A stretch of DNA of 64,000 nt from assembly GCF_020740795.1 (NCBI RefSeq), contig NC_067282.1:169786274-169850273 (forward strand), read 5' to 3'. The notes beneath the pieces are model-generated. The model worked only from the letters and a program-made list of their open reading frames with translations, searched no databases and was not told the DNA's origin. Below are positions 12,601-27,200 of this stretch, one piece after another (within the stretch, counting starts at the first letter, position 1; every line of letters begins with the position of its first letter). The stretch is from Apus apus (lineage: Eukaryota; Chordata; Aves; Apodiformes; Apodidae). A program made the position numbers and the translations under genes.

Positions 12601-15600
12601 GAAGATCATCCCATTGCCTAGCACAAGCCTTTCTGCACACTAAACCTATTGATTTCAAATAACTTTCCGCCAGCGTACAGATGCCAGGCCCTTTGGCTGT
12701 GGCACAGCTGTCACTGACTTTGCTTCCAGATGATCAGGAAGGGTGGCAAACCCAAGGTCCCACCAGCTGTCTTGTGGGGACTAGGGATGGCTTTTTACAA
12801 GCAGCACAGCTTCGCAGCTCTTCTAGCAGCCTCCCTGGGCAAAAAAGGGGAAAGATTTTGTTCCATGCTGTACAATAAGAAGTGCAGTGCATTATTACTA
12901 ATATTATCTGGATCACAGTGAATTGTTTTCACTTTGCTAAATCTACAATATTGACATGGCATCAGACATATCCATTGGAAAAAAAAATCTGAGGGGAAGG
13001 ATGGCAGGACTTATGGGGGGGGAGTTGTGTCTCCTTAACCTTGGTCCGCAGGTATGACAGTGCCCTGTCAACTTTACTTCCAACAGTTATATTCCTGATG
13101 GGCATTACTCACAGAAATTGCCCCAGCTATCACACTGCCTAGTCACACTCACTCATTTATAGTAATTTATTTGGAGAGCTGATGTGTGAGTTTACAGATA
13201 TTTCCAAGAGCTGTTTTGGTTCGGTCCTCCCTCTTTAAAAAATTGTATCGTTTTTGTTTAATTGTTCTTGGAGGTAGGAGGCAGGAACAGGTTTTACCCC
13301 TTGCAGGGTGTGATACATGTCTGACAGAGCAATGTGAAAAGGCCCTGGGCTGAGTTATTCCAGGGCAAGTCCGGTTGATTAAAAATAAAAAATAAAAAAA
13401 AATTCATCATGAAGGTGAGTGAGGTATTTTTAGTCCATTAAGATGCTAGTAATGATTACTATATGAAAGAACTAATCTCCTCTGACAGGGTTTCAAACAA
13501 CATGCCATGCAGCCCAGACCTTAGGCTCTGCAAAGCTGAATGTATTTATTCTCATGCGTATAAACTTTGTTTCTCTTTTGATGAAACTCCTCATATTTTC
13601 ATCTGAAATCCCTTCTCAGAGGTGCAGTTATTCACAGTCTCGTTTACCAAGTTCCTTAGCTGAAAGGAGCAACAGCTTTGCCAAGAGTGTTCTCCCTCTT
13701 GCTTCCACATCAGAAGGATTTTAAGACACTGACCATATCTAAGATGGTCTTCCCTTGCTAAGCCACAGCAAGTTTTCCAGGGGCTTTTCAAGTCAGGTAG
13801 CAACAGTCCAACCCAAAAGGTATTTTTTTGAAAACTTGTATTATGTAAAACAGGAAAGTCACTCACCTTTGACGAATCCAGTCCAGCTTCCTCTCAGGCT
13901 GCTATTTAGTGATGAACAAAGGTGAAACCCACATTTCTCTACCCCACAATGAACATTTCAGGGCCACATACCTCTTCCAGTCCTGCTCAGGCTTGAAACT
14001 TGGAGCTTGAATAGCTGAATCTATCATTTGTACATGTCCCAAAACCACAAGAGATAAACATCTTCCTGATACTGCATAGCAGAGGCACTGCATCAGGGGG
14101 ACCTTGAAATCTCCCAAAATGGAAAAGGGAGAGTGTATTTACTAGACTCAATACAAAGAAAAAAGGTTTGTCCTTTTGCCTCCTCCACCTTCAGATGCAT
14201 CTCAGTTTGGACCAGCCACTGAATGGAAAGGTATCCTGGCTGCAGAACTCATCTTTCACACCTCCCCTTGCAAAGAAGAGAGACTAATGCTGTTTTTTTT
14301 CCCTTCTGTTGCAATTTACAGCCCACTAAAATATGAGAGGTCACCTTCTGAGAACTCCTACAGCTGGACTAGAGTGAGCACAGATGAAATAAAGATAGGA
14401 ATTTTCTTTCTACTGCAACTACTTCTTTGTTCTGTTCTGCTTTTTATTTGTCTGCTTATTTCTTCCTTACATTTCCATTCCTTTTCTTCCCTCTGATACA
14501 TGTTTGTCTTCAATCTTCCTTCTCACTTTGGTAGCAGGCTCTTTCTGGTAGAATTTCAGATTAGAGTTTCTTTCCTTAAGCACAAACACAAGTCACCACG
14601 CAGTCGTCCTGGTCTACATCTGTACTTGAAAGGTAGGCAGGAGCTGCTGCTGGTGCCTCATGGGAGATCAGGATTTCAGCATCCCTCTGCTTCACTTGAG
14701 CAGGCTGTTGGTGAGGAAGAGGAGAATCAGCAGCAGATGCAAGGCAAGTGGTGATGCTGCTGTGCTCATGGCACACAGCTGGAGCTACACTGTGGTAAGA
14801 TCAACAGGGGAAGACCATGTGGCATGGTGTGCTACCTTAGGTGCTTTAAGGTGCTTCTAGTTGACATGTTCAAGTAATCTAGCTTTATTTATTCTTATTG
14901 CTCATTTTGCCTCTAATATCTTCTGATATACAAATGAAATTACAGTGGTAGACAAATTTTATGCACCTCAATTAACCACAGCTGATCTCACATGCACTCC
15001 AACAAACTTCCTTGCCCAGGAAGCCTTAGAAACACAAGTAAGTCTTGCTGAATCTGAGCAGCAGCAATGCAAGGGGGAAGAGAACAGCAAACCACTCACA
15101 AATAACACCTCTTTTTCCTATGCCCTGGGAAGGGAACTGTAGTGCCACAGATAACTTCTCACTGCAGAACACAGGGGTTCTAAGAGACTTGGTGGTGGCA
15201 GTGAACAGAAAATGCAGGTACTCAGCACTTGTCTGGTATTCATACCACAAAAAAGCCTCTCTTCCCTGTGACTCTGTTCCCAGCGGAACACTGGGCAAGG
15301 AGAGGTTTTTATACATTGAAGGTGCATATATATATTTCTGCTACATTTTTTTATGTCACATCTTGTTGTTACATTGTCTTACATTATGTTAAATTAGCTT
15401 ACATAAGGGTAAACCATATTTTCACATTACATCCCCAGCCACTCTCTTGATACAGTCTTTTTTTCCTTTTCCCTTACTATCTGGAGATGTGCTAAAGTAG
15501 CAACTAAAAAGTGCAGTCAGGGCTAGACAGGTTTTGTTGTGCACTATGAGCAATCAAAGTAGGGGACAAGCCTGCACTTTGCTGTGAGATGTTAGGGCTC

Positions 15601-18600
15601 ATTATCGGGGATGATGAAGGCAACAAGGAAATGAAAGAGCAGACAGCCCAGATCTACCAGGCTTTCAAGCCTGTTTTTCACCTTACAACAAGAAATAGTA
15701 GTGCCATTGCTCATCCTGGAAGGTGTCACAGCTTCTCTTTCCACCTGAAGTCTTCCTAAGCACAAGGGCACAGGCAAGATAGGAGCAAGGATAAGGCCCC
15801 ACCTACACCTGAACATAACTCTCAAAACTAAAGTGCTGAGCACCTCAGCTGCATCTCAGCTGCACCCAGAGCAACTGAGATCTGTGTCATGCTGTGCATG
15901 GGGAACCCATAGAAAGTCCAACAGGGAGGGGGCAGCACTGCCCCTTGGGTCTTGGTGCCCTGTCCTCCTCACACAGCCCCTCAGCATCAGCAAGGTGCTG
16001 CAGGTACATTGGGATGTGTATCAGCATGAGAAAAAGGAGATGTGGAGGAACGACAATACTGCTAAACTTTGTTTTGAGGAACATGCAGCCAGATGGGAGC
16101 AGTGAAGGAGACTGCAGACCCCAGCCTGTCCTAGGACCTCACTTCTGCCCACTCACCCTCGCTGTTCCCCTGCAGCTCCAAAACAAGCTCCAAGCCCAAG
16201 AAGCTGGTGGTACCCTGGGATGCCACTTGAGACATTAGGGCAGCAGATCACTGATGTAGCCCATGAGTGTGATGTTTGTTGACTGACCAGGTGCCATCAT
16301 CCTCCTCTCCTGCTGGCAGTGGCCGCAAAGCACTGCAGGGCAGCCTGCCCTCAGCTCCCAGGTGCAGCAGAGACTCACTGTTTCAGTTTGCACACTTCAC
16401 ACCTCCAGAAATCTACTTGGCAGTTAGTATAGGTTTTTTTATAGCTCCAAAACCTTCAAACTGTAACTGCTCTGAACCAACTGGCTTTACAGGTTTGTCT
16501 GATCTCATGTCAAAACCATGTGAAAATGCTGAGCTTTGTCAGGTCCCTCCAAACAAACAAAAAAACCCCACCCTATAACCCAAACTTTTAACTCACAAAT
16601 GAACAGTTTCACCCTAAGTTAATAAATTTTATAGTGAAACTTGAAACCATGTCACTTTTGCATGGATTCATTAAAAAATATTTGTACAGCACCAATTACT
16701 TGTAACTGGTCTGTAAAGCTTGTCTTTATAATTTGGATTTCTCCACTGCTGAGTGAAGGGTACTTAAAATGAAAATGTAATACTTATACTAGCTTTTAAA
16801 ATATATTTTTAGAAATTTAGCTAGTCATTAAGGATTTGGGGGCATGTAGGGTAATGAAGAACAAAGACAGCAAAAGAGGCAGCTGGGAGCTGCCTGGGGA
16901 GGAGCTGAAATGCTGGGAAGAGCACTAATGAGAGGTGGGCCAAAGAGTAGAGGGCCTGACTTCGCCCAGAGAAAACAAGGGAGAATAAAAATCCAGGATG
17001 GTTCTCCACAGTAACTTTTGACAAGAGAAAAGCCAAAAGTCTACTGCATCTAGCACAAAAGACAGTCTGGAAGATATTCTTTCTGCACTTCCAATGAAAT
17101 CAGTAACTCTTTAATTCAATTGAAGAAAAACAGACAGCAGGATAAAGACTGTAAATGAAATGTTATCCTGAGGAACCTGAGCAGCTCCATTATTCATGGC
17201 TTCAGACCCAGCTTTCCTTGGAAAACATGGCCAGTGGTTCAGTTTTTATTGAAATGCCTCTGGAGCCAGAGGGCAGCACAGAGAGATAAATCTCCTGATA
17301 GAAGAAGAAGCCAGGTGACAGCAGCTTCCTTCATTTTGGGTGAGGGGCATTGTAAGGTGGTGCAGGCTTTCTTTTTGCTCAAGAAATACCTGTTGACCCT
17401 GCAGTGGAGAGTATCTTGTGCAGCAGTGCACAAGATTGAGGAATCCTATTCATAGACACAATGGAAGTATTTTGGGCAAACATCAGTGAGGGCTTTACTG
17501 TGCCTGCTCATGTGCCTGGGCAGACGATATGTCTCAGACATTGTGTTGTGCTTGCTGTTCTGCCTTGCTTTACCAGTCCCAAAAATCATTTGCATGAGAA
17601 GCTGCTGCAGCAGGAGGGAGTGGAGATGTGACTGCACCCCTGTGAAGATGGTGGAAGGTGTTCATACATGTTGCTACACAAACATCTCCAGCAGAGAAGA
17701 ACTGCTGGCGTGCCCTGGGGTTTTGTCCAAGCTGCCCAGTGGAAAGGCTGCGGTACAGCCAGGGAAGAGGGACAAGAGGGTGGGAAGATTGGGACATGAT
17801 GCTGGTGTGGAGACTTTGCCCTTGGACCTTGTGTCAGGGATTGGGACTCATCTCCACAGGGGATTACATGGTTGTCACCTGGTTGCACTGACAGGAAAAG
17901 AGTATTGTCACTCAGGGAAAGTCCTTCCATAGAGGAAACCCATGAGCTGCCTCAAAGATTTCACTTCTGAGAGGATGAAGAGCAGTTTCACCTCAGTGGA
18001 CACAGTCCTGAGGCCAGAGGGCTATTGCAGGCCAACAGCTGCTTTCCTGTGCCCTCACGCGTGGCTCCAGCCAGCAAGCTCTGTTTGCCTGAGTGGCATC
18101 TGCTGCACTGGAGTTCTGCTAGCCAGATGTTGGCTTTGAGGTGGTGTCCTGGAAAACAGCCATGTTCTGACACACACATAGTTGAGGGGTGAGCACATCT
18201 TTCTCCAGGCATGCATAGGGAGCCTGATATGCAGATCTGTGCCCTGCCAGCTTGCTCTCTGCCAGCAGCACTGTGCCAAGGTCCCCCTTCACTCAGCCTC
18301 CAGGGAAAGGCAGGGGGATCTAGAAACTCTTAGAGGACAGGCACAGAAATGCCTTTTTGAAGACTTTGTGATGGTACTGGCTGTCAGGGGCAACAAGTAA
18401 GACACGGTGCTGGGCTGTACCAAGAAGCCTACAGGTGCCCAAATGCTTGACAGCGGTGCAGCCAGATTTTGGGAATGGTTTCCCAAATAAGCTTTTGTTT
18501 CATCTCAGACACAGCCATCAAATAGGATAAGCTCAAAATCAGAGATGAGCATGACAAACCCTTCCTAAGAGGTCCCAAGAACTCACACAGATGGAACCTG

Positions 18601-18801
18601 ACCTCTAACCCCATCCTCTCTGCCAGCATGGCTTGTGCCACCATGGGCACAGTGTCTGCGAGGCCACTGCAGAGGACCATGAGAAATGTTCTTGACACAG
18701 GTGAAGAAAGCCTCCTCTGCCCTGCTCCCAGCTGCTGCACGGCAAAAACACCACATGAATGCACAGGATCTGGATCAGTACATGCCAGGCAAAACAAGTG
18801 C
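9611..18801. other. Unique non-coding DNA with short A- or T-rich spots
   Basis: No gene or clear mobile element was recognised in this 9-kb stretch. Low-complexity spots include an A-rich run near 13380-13402. Open frames up to 148 residues (17486-17932 plus) show no domain and are overlapped by frames on the other strand. Part of this region may hold repeats too decayed to see by eye. Confidence 0.5.
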
Positions 18802-19786
18802 TGTAGTTTGGGCCCAACACGACAACAAAGAACCAGCCCCACGGCCCCTCACTCAACTGCCTCCACACACACACACACTGGGATGAGGAGGACAAAGGCC
18901 AACTAGAAGCTCATGGGTCGAGACAAAGGACAAGGAGGGTTCTTCATGGATTAAGGTCTCAACTTGGGGCAAAAATAATCATTTGATTTCACACTAATCA
19001 AACACACACAGGACACAGACAACACACAGAGCAGGGCTTGCATGTGTTACCCCACCCCTCCCATCTTCCAGGGCCCAAATCACTTTGTTCCCGGTTTCTC
19101 TCCCTTCTTCGCCTCAGCAGCACAGGGGGACAGGGGATGGGGTTTAGAGTCAGTTCACAGGCTGATGGCTCTTGCCACACCATCCTCCTCAGGAAGAAGG
19201 ATTCCTTACAGTCCTTCCCTGCTTCCCCACCAGGTCCCTCCCATGGGAGTGAGCCCTCCACAAACCTCTCCTTCATGAGTCCTTTCCACAAGGTACAGTC
19301 CCTCCCTCAGGAACAAGCAGCTCCAGCTTGGGCTTCCCACAGAGTCATGGGCGGCTTCAGGAACAGTCACACCTCCTGGCACAGGGTCTTCCATGGCTGC
19401 ATGATCCCAGTCCACTGGCAGCAAATCCAAGTTCACCCCTCCTGGTGCCTTCAGGGAACGATCCACCACATTCCTCCACGAATGCATGGGGACAGCTCTC
19501 ACCATGGATTGCAGGGAAACTTCTGCTTGGGCACCTTCTTCCCCTCTTTCCTCACCAGTGATCGGATCTTCACCCCAGCACTACTACACCTGTCTACCTC
19601 AACTGTCTCTTACTGCTTGCTCTCTGCTCAGGTCTTATATCAGTTCTTTCATATGTTAATTGCACAGGTGCATCTATTGTCTCTCTAATGGCTCCCTGAC
19701 TCGCCGGTTTTGGAGCTGGGGAGACTTCTCAGCTTCTTACTGGAGCCACCCCACTACTAAAACAGCCACCAAAACAAACCAGCACA
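18802..19786 (-). repeat. Decayed avian LTR, probably solo
   Basis: Read on the minus strand the block begins TGTGCTGGTTTG at 19786 and ends with CCCAAACTACA at 18802, giving the TG...CA ends expected of an LTR of about 985 bp. Its 3' part (18980 to 18802) is nearly the same as 8997-9193. The middle, around 19330-19560, has the CTGCAGGG- and CATGG-rich sequence that I know from avian endogenous-retrovirus repeats. Flanking bases (AGTGC left, GCAAG right) do not form a direct repeat, so the ends may be off or the copy is old. The 216-residue open frame inside it (19038-19688 plus) is a by-product of this repeat and not a gene. Confidence 0.55.
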
Positions 19787-21009
19787 GCAAGGCAGATCAG
19801 TAAGCCCTGTGCCCACACCAGAGGCCACAACCAAGGGCTGGGTTGGCTCTGAGATGCTCTGCCAGAGCTCTTGAGCATATCTGGGCTGGCTGAATGTGGA
19901 GCTTGCAACAACACCTGCACAGTGACAGGCATTTTTGTGGTTTCCTTTTGGAGGCAGAGGATACCCTTGTCTTGTGTGCAGCTGATGTCCTGAACTTTTG
20001 GTTGTTCAACAGTTAAAAAACACACTTCAGCCAGCTACAAAAACATACACTCTGCTCCTGTCCTCCTGCTCCCTGCTTCTTCTTTTAACTCATACCTTGC
20101 AAGTTCAAGGTACTTCTTATCTTCCTGAGCCCAGATTCCTCACTCTTTATATTTCCTCTGCTTGAAGAGGACATGAGGAAAATATGTCTCACCTGGACTC
20201 TGCTTGGCTTGCTATGCCCAGGTCTCCTTTGGAAGGGCAGCCAGCGTGGTTTAACCACCCTCTATCAGCCCTGCTCAGAAGGATGTATACACCATCCAGA
20301 CAGCATATGGCAAATTCAGCCTACATGGCTTGGCAGCTCCACCACCTCAGCCTCCATGCAAGGGTTACACAGACAGAAAGATTTCCCAAATCACTGTGGG
20401 CAGCTTTGGTATGGTCATCTCACTGTCCTCCTGCACAAGCACTGTCCATGGACATTTGGGAATTGCAATAATGAGACTCATTTGGGAGGTAACCTCTTAA
20501 GTATTTACATAGTTCAGCTGTTCCAAAAATAGCAGCTTTTCTAGAATAAGCTGCTGCCTGAGCATGACTGGCCATAGCCAAGCCCTTCTAACTTATTAGC
20601 ACTGAGCCAATTAAGTGTTGAAGGATGTGCATTAGCCACACAAGCCAGCACTGAAACTCACTGGTTTCCACATTGAAACGTTAAAGCTTTATGGTCTCTA
20701 ATTGATGAGTGGGAGTTCATGAAGGATGTCAAGTGTTACTTTTGTTTGGCTGTGAGTCACCCTCAATGTTGGCAAGCATAATAAAAGCAGAGGAATGCAT
20801 TAGGCACCAATTATTGTACTTCTTGCAGTAAAAGACTCTAATCGTGGGGATTGAGATGTTATAATGCCTGGGCAGACTGATGTCCTGGCAATTTGATCAC
20901 TTTACTGCTAAGTGCTGTATCTCAAAGGCTGGCATTTCTGTGTATGTATGTATATCTTGCTAGGTCATGCACTTTGGGGGGGCAATATTTACTATTGCAA
21001 GCAATAGAA
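19787..21009. other. Unique non-coding DNA
   Basis: No gene seen. The part from about 20590 to 20880 is AT-rich, keeps a complex sequence with no simple repeats, and resembles conserved non-coding DNA in texture only. This cannot be tested without comparison to other birds. Confidence 0.4.
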
Positions 21010-21211
21010 TCACATGCAGTTCTCCACTTACCTCTGGGAATGAACTGCCTGGGGAAGTGGAGGAGTCACTATCCCTGGAGGTGTTTAAGGAAAGACTGGA
21101 TGTGGCACTTAGTACCGTGGTCTAGCTGATACAGTGGTGATAGAGAGGTCATAGGCTGGACTTGATGATCTCAGAGGTCTTTTCCAGCCTCAATAATTCT
21201 GTGATTCTGTA
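21010..21211 (+). repeat. CR1 LINE 3' tail
   Basis: The segment carries the typical CR1 end: GAACTGCCTGGGGAAGTGG, then CCCTGGAGGTGTTTAAGGA, then GACTTGATGATCTCAGAGGT, then two octamers ATTCTGTG and ATTCTGTA at 21196-21211. It is a severely 5'-truncated copy with no coding part left. The left edge is uncertain by some tens of bases. Confidence 0.92.
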
Positions 21212-24200
21212 TGATGAGGACAGTAAAGCCTACTGAAAGTAAAGGTACCTATAAGTCCAGAGCTACCTACCTCCCCCATCTCTCCAGTGAGCAAACTGTA
21301 CAGGTTTCCTTGCTACCACAGGAAGTCATTAAAGGGACTAAAAAATATACTATGCATCTGAATATGAGACCTTTTCTACAGTGATGTTTTAGCCTGTGGT
21401 GTAGCTGGATTGGTGGTCTCTGCATGGGCAAGCTGGGGGGATGCATAGGGATTATGTCAGTCTTTCACCTGTGCCAGATGTGATTCCTGCCATGCACAGC
21501 TGAACTGGCAAGACTCCTGCAGTTACAAGACCTGGGCTCATTATCTGTCCTGATGACTGGAGAGGCTAAATCCACATAATCACAAACAGCATTTCCTCCA
21601 AATCTCTTCTTTCTTATCTTTCCTTATGAGCTGAAATCATCAGATCCCCACTGACTGCTGCAGAAACTTTGATGATCAACTCCTTGACATTCCTTTGCAT
21701 ATCCCGCTTGCAAGGAGTTTTCTTCTGCCATGAAAGCTGGCACAATTGTTTCCCCCTGAAGAGTAATGCTCATGCAAGAGGACTAATGAGTGATTCTGAG
21801 GGTATTTTCCACTGAGTGTTCGCAGTCCTGAGCAGCTGATTGAGTAGGTTCAGTCTGTAATAAATGCTTTGCTCACCAACAGAGTCTAATCAGTAATAAA
21901 TAACTGAACATAAATCCTCTTCAGCCAGAGCATCAATATTCAAGAATATAAATGTTTAATGCTGTTATTTTAATTTCATTTTACACATTGATTTATTTCA
22001 GCTTGCAGGAACAAAGTCAGAAACTAATTTAGCTAATGAGTTCTGTTAAGCTTTTCCTTTAAAAAGGCAATGGAAATAAGTTAGAGGAGGTCTGTTCATT
22101 TTCAAATGAAGAGGAATTTGCACTCAGAAGAAGAGGTATTTTGATCAAATCATAGTCAGCTGTCAGGGGCATTTAGGGACATATGGAAGAGGGTTTTTTT
22201 TGTTGTTTGTTTTTGTTGTTTTGTGTTTTTTTTTACATAAGGTACAAAGATTTGACATGAATGAATGAGCTGATTAAAATCTGCACGCTCTCTTTGCAGA
22301 TACTGGCGCTGAGTTGCCAGTACAGTGATAGTAGTTAATCCCCAGTTACATCTATTTTAAAAGTCAATTTTAAACACATGTTCAGTGCTGATATATTTCT
22401 CTGTAGGTGGCTTTCTTTTAGCACAGTCTGTAGTTTACACCATTTCAGCCAATTTCCCTCTGGGATATCACTTTTCAAGCTCTTTATCTTGGTTAGGAAA
22501 TTAAAACTCCTTATATGAACAGACTAACATTCAGAAATCATGTCCAGATCATTTTTAGTATAACACTAGCCCACATGAAGGCAGGAGCTAGACAAGGAAA
22601 ACCAGGTGCAGCTATATCCTACCTTGTTATAAATAACAGGAAAAAATTACTTCTCTTCCAAGTAAGTGCGAAGTGTGTCCTTTAACCACACACCACAAGC
22701 CACATTTTTGCAGGTCTGTCTCCCTTTGGGGTAGTGAATCTCTCTCTGGAGATAGGTAGCACCTATTGGGGGAAGGGTGGGAGCTGGCAGCCTACTAGTT
22801 TTTGGTTGTCACCTCCCCATCTTCCCTCCTCTCCCTGCACTCTGTGCTCAGACATTTTGGCATTTGTGTGAGGGTAGGAAGGGACAGGTCCTGGTCATAC
22901 CTCAAGTGCAAAGTCTTTTAAGAAGGGCTGAAGCAGGGAACCAATGCAGCAGTTTGGGAGCAGCTGGAGCTGCAGGTACCCCAATTAACCCAGACAGCAA
23001 TAAGCAGAGCATTAAGCAAGTTCTTGAATTTAAGTTCTGAATATCCTTAAAGAAAATGATATTGAGAACACATTTCTATCTGAGCATTGCTTAAACAACC
23101 CCTTGCCAAGGCAGATCAGCACCCAGCCCAACTGAGCCATAAAGAGCTGTTACCCAAAACAAACCTACCACACACTTTGTACAGGTCTTACGGTTTCTAC
23201 CACGCCTCTTCACTTTTACACTTTGACTGTTTGTGTTTTACTCAGCATGATAGTTTTAGACTGCTGCCATTTTTTCAATTTGGTTTTCATTTGCATTATG
23301 TTTTCATATGCATTATGTTTTGCCTAAGCAGGAAAAGTGTGATTTAAGCTCACATACTTACAAGTAAATTGAATTAAAAGGAGACAACAAATAAGGTTTC
23401 AATGGCAGATAATGAATCATGAATGACACACGTTCTCAACTGTGCTCTTCACGAAAGCCATCATAGTAGTTGTCTCAATATATTTTCAAGTGAAGGTACT
23501 CCAAAGCCATAAACAGCTTTCCCATTAAGACACATTCATTATAAATGCAAGTCCTATATATGAATACATTTCTTCAGTACCATTATTCTCTCTGGAAGAA
23601 ACAGGAATTATAATTTATAGGACTGACACCAAGACAGGGAGATGAAGCTCGGTAACATTTAGCTCTTGCTCAGATACTTGTGAGGATTATTTTATGCCTG
23701 AAATGCTTGGTTATAACCCATAACTAGTGGAGGCTCCAGTCTCTGGTGTCTAGAACTGCTTTAAAGCAATTTTTAAAAACCCTACTTATTTTAATTTTAA
23801 ATAGTCAGATTAAGATATAATAGAAATAAAAAATAAATGTTGGTGGTTCTATTCTTGTCATAAAACTACAGAGACAGGGAAGGACATTTTACTGGGGATG
23901 GCCTGGCCCCACAGTTGTAGTTAGAGCACTTGCCCTGCAAAGGACCTACCATGTTCATGATCTTGAGCAAATCTGTCCCTGCCCGTTATAGTTTCCCTGC
24001 CAGCATCCTTCTGTCTTGTCTATTTATTCTGCAAGTAGCCCTAGAGCTCAGGCTTTCTCTTGTTATTTGCTTGTACACAGTGGGATAATTTTAAGTGCCA
24101 GTAAGACCCTATACTTTTGATTGAGTTCAGCACTGAATTTCTGCCAGTGAAAGCTTCATGTCAGGGCTTAAATTTGGTGCCAAAATTAAAAGACAGGCTT

Positions 24201-27200
24201 TGCTCATCTTAAAGTTTAGTTCTCATCCCTACCCACTCCTCTATCTTCAGCAGGAAAAGAGTTGTATGACTAAGGCTCCTCTAAACTGCTTTTGTCCTTA
24301 GCTCTGTCAGCAACTTCATATGTGATCCTGGGGCTCTTTCCTGGTGCCAAGGCAGGGATGTGGATCCTTGCGGAGGGTTTTAGTAGGGTATGGTGAAGGA
24401 CCCATGTGGGAGCTGTACATACTGACCTTTTGTTCTCCCTCCTAGGGATTGAGTCAGGGGAGACAGATCCCAACAAATAGTTGTAGAATAACTTTCACTG
24501 ATGAAACTACTATCACTGATGGAATCCAAGCATGCCGACTTTTTGTCCCCCCTCTCATGGATGACACCTCCATGTGCAGCTACATGGTTGGGGCATGAGT
24601 GGGGACGCATGAGTCCCAGCGCTTTACTGAGGAAAAGAGGCTCTTCCAGATGTGCCACAGATTCTGTGCAGGTGTTCAAGCAACCCCTTCAGGGCTGCCT
24701 TCTCACATCAGGTGTATACATGGTCTTTGCTTGCATGTATCAGCTGCCACTTCTGTGGAGGCAGCCTGATCCACATGGATGGCATGTGTGGTGTTCTTGG
24801 ACACTGTCAGGTGACTCTGGATGTCCTGAGTTTCTTAGTTCTTGCAGATTCAGCTCACACCCTCCTCAGCCCATGTTTCCTTCCCTGAACCTACTGTTTT
24901 CTGGTGTTTCCTCATCCACACCCACAGGTACCTACAGGCTCCCCTCACACAAGCCCACACTGAAGAGGTGTTTAGGGTGCTTTATGTCTTGGCACTTCCC
25001 CAGTTCATACAGCTCTTCAGAACTCTAAGGATGTCTAAAATGACATGACATGCACTTTTATTTGAAGAAACATTTCTTATTATAACTTCTTTTCTAGAAG
25101 TGGAACATGTCCTGAGGTGGAATTTGTAACACATTCATGATGATATCTGTGCTTTCACGTCCTCTGGGGAGTGAGATTCTGCCCATAACAGAAAGGAGAG
25201 AAAAGCGGAACTCTCTTGCCTTAGGAAACAAATAAAAGAAATACTATGAATTTTCCAGTATCTTTGCGAAAATATAGAATGAAATTTTATATGCAAAAGA
25301 GAATGTGCTGGGTATTTGCAAAAAATAGTGTATGTACTTTGCTTTTCATTTGTAATGAAAGTTACCAAACACATTTGTAAGAGTGTACATTTAAAAAAAA
25401 AATAAATTCCATTCAGAGTTTTCTTTTTCTATTCCTTTCAATTGATCCAAGTTCTGAGTCCCTAGTAATCAGAGCCCTGGAAAAGTGTTTTCTGTGTAAG
25501 TCAAGAGAATTTGATTGTAGTGGCAAACCTACCAGTTTATTATCTGTTTGTGATTTTTGAGCTTTCTTGGATTGTACCTGTTATTTACCTGCCCTTGCCC
25601 ACTCCTTCCCCAGCTTGGACTCCTGGGCTGCTCAGTGAGGCCAGGGCTGTAATCTCTGCCCTGAGCCTGTGCACCCCAGCTGCCACCAGAAGGGACCTTC
25701 CTCCAAACACATCAGGTTTGTTAGGAAACTAGAAAGGCAACTAACACACATCTTTCTCAAAGGACAGGTAGAACTACAAAGCTGTAGAAATAGGAAAGCT
25801 TCATCCATGGAGCCAGTGCCAGAATCTCACATGCTCATCACCCAACTGTTTGGTCTAGGAGGAGAAGAAGCCTGTGCTGTCCTAACACTATGGTGAGGGA
25901 CCTCCCCAGCACTGGTTGTTCACCAGGTCTGCTTCCCTCTCTGATTTATTCTCCTGCCCTGGCCCTTCTCAGAGCAGCTTGCAACTACAGCCATGCAGGG
26001 AAACAAACAAGAGATTGCAAAGAAGTATTTCCATCAGCCATCCCAAATCTTGCATTTCACTGGAGGCTTATTTTTCCAAAAGGAGGCATGACTAGGAGTA
26101 CTGTATCACACAGGAGTGATTATAAGAAGAACAGAAAGGAAAGGTAATTCTCATTGATGGACATTTTTTTCTGGTGGTGACTTCACAATGGACATTTTTT
26201 CCTCATCCAAATCCAGCCATGTAGAGAACAGATACTCTCAGCTAACAATAATGGGAAATTTATTTGTATCAGCTTAATTTAGGAAATCATTAGTGACTTC
26301 AAAGTGTGACTCATAGTGATGCCCAGGAACCATGTCAGAGCAGAATACTAAAATCTTCAAAAACGAGGTTTAAAAATATACTTAACTTCACTGGGCAATT
26401 TCCTTCAGGCTTTCACATCTGAAATTTTGAAGTATAAAAAAGTTTCTTCCAAATAATAGGAGGAAAAGAATTTATTAAATTATTATATAGAAAGAGAGGA
26501 TGTGTTGCAATTAAAGGAAGAAAAAGGCTACCTAAAAGCTAGAACAGAGGAATGTACATTCAAGTGTGTGTTGAGTAGCAATGCAAGAATTCACTAAGCT
26601 GACAATTAGCAATAATTAGTGCAGGGAACATCCAGCTGCAGAGGTCTTGGTTTTCAAAACTCTTGCTTGCTCGCTGAAGTTTAAGAGGCAAAGAATATTT
26701 GAAGAAAGTATATACAAAGAAAATTCAGAAAATATAAATAAGATCTGCCAAGATGCCTGGGAATGATGAGATGCTTATGGGGCTTTCTAATAACATCATG
26801 GGTTGGGCTGAAATACGTTACTCATTTGCTTGAAGTTAAACACATGCTTAAGTTCCTTGCCAAATGGAGACCTAAATAGTATCAATATAATATTGGCTGG
26901 AGCTTAAAAACCACCACCTGTGTGGCACACATTCCTGCACACCACTTTCTCCCTTTTTCCCCCTGTTAACCACAGTGCTGGCTGTGGTGAGCCTTGTGTC
27001 TGAAAACCCGTTGGCTGACCACAGTAAAGAGGCTGATATGAATCATCAGGTCTCCACAGGTTTTTATTCATCCCCAGGAAGAAGTTTGCAGCTCAGTTGA
27101 TATTGATAAGTAATCACCAGGCTCACTGATAGATGGGAGGTGGATAGCTTTATAGCAACTGCAAAGCATTACAGTGGATAAGATTACTATAAACCATTGC

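Noticed and set aside
19038..19688. 216-codon open frame on the plus strand
   Set aside because: It lies wholly inside the decayed LTR block and in antisense to it; no domain is seen.
24501..25028. 175-codon open frame on the plus strand
   Set aside because: No domain or repeat, and overlapping frames of similar length suggest GC-driven chance.
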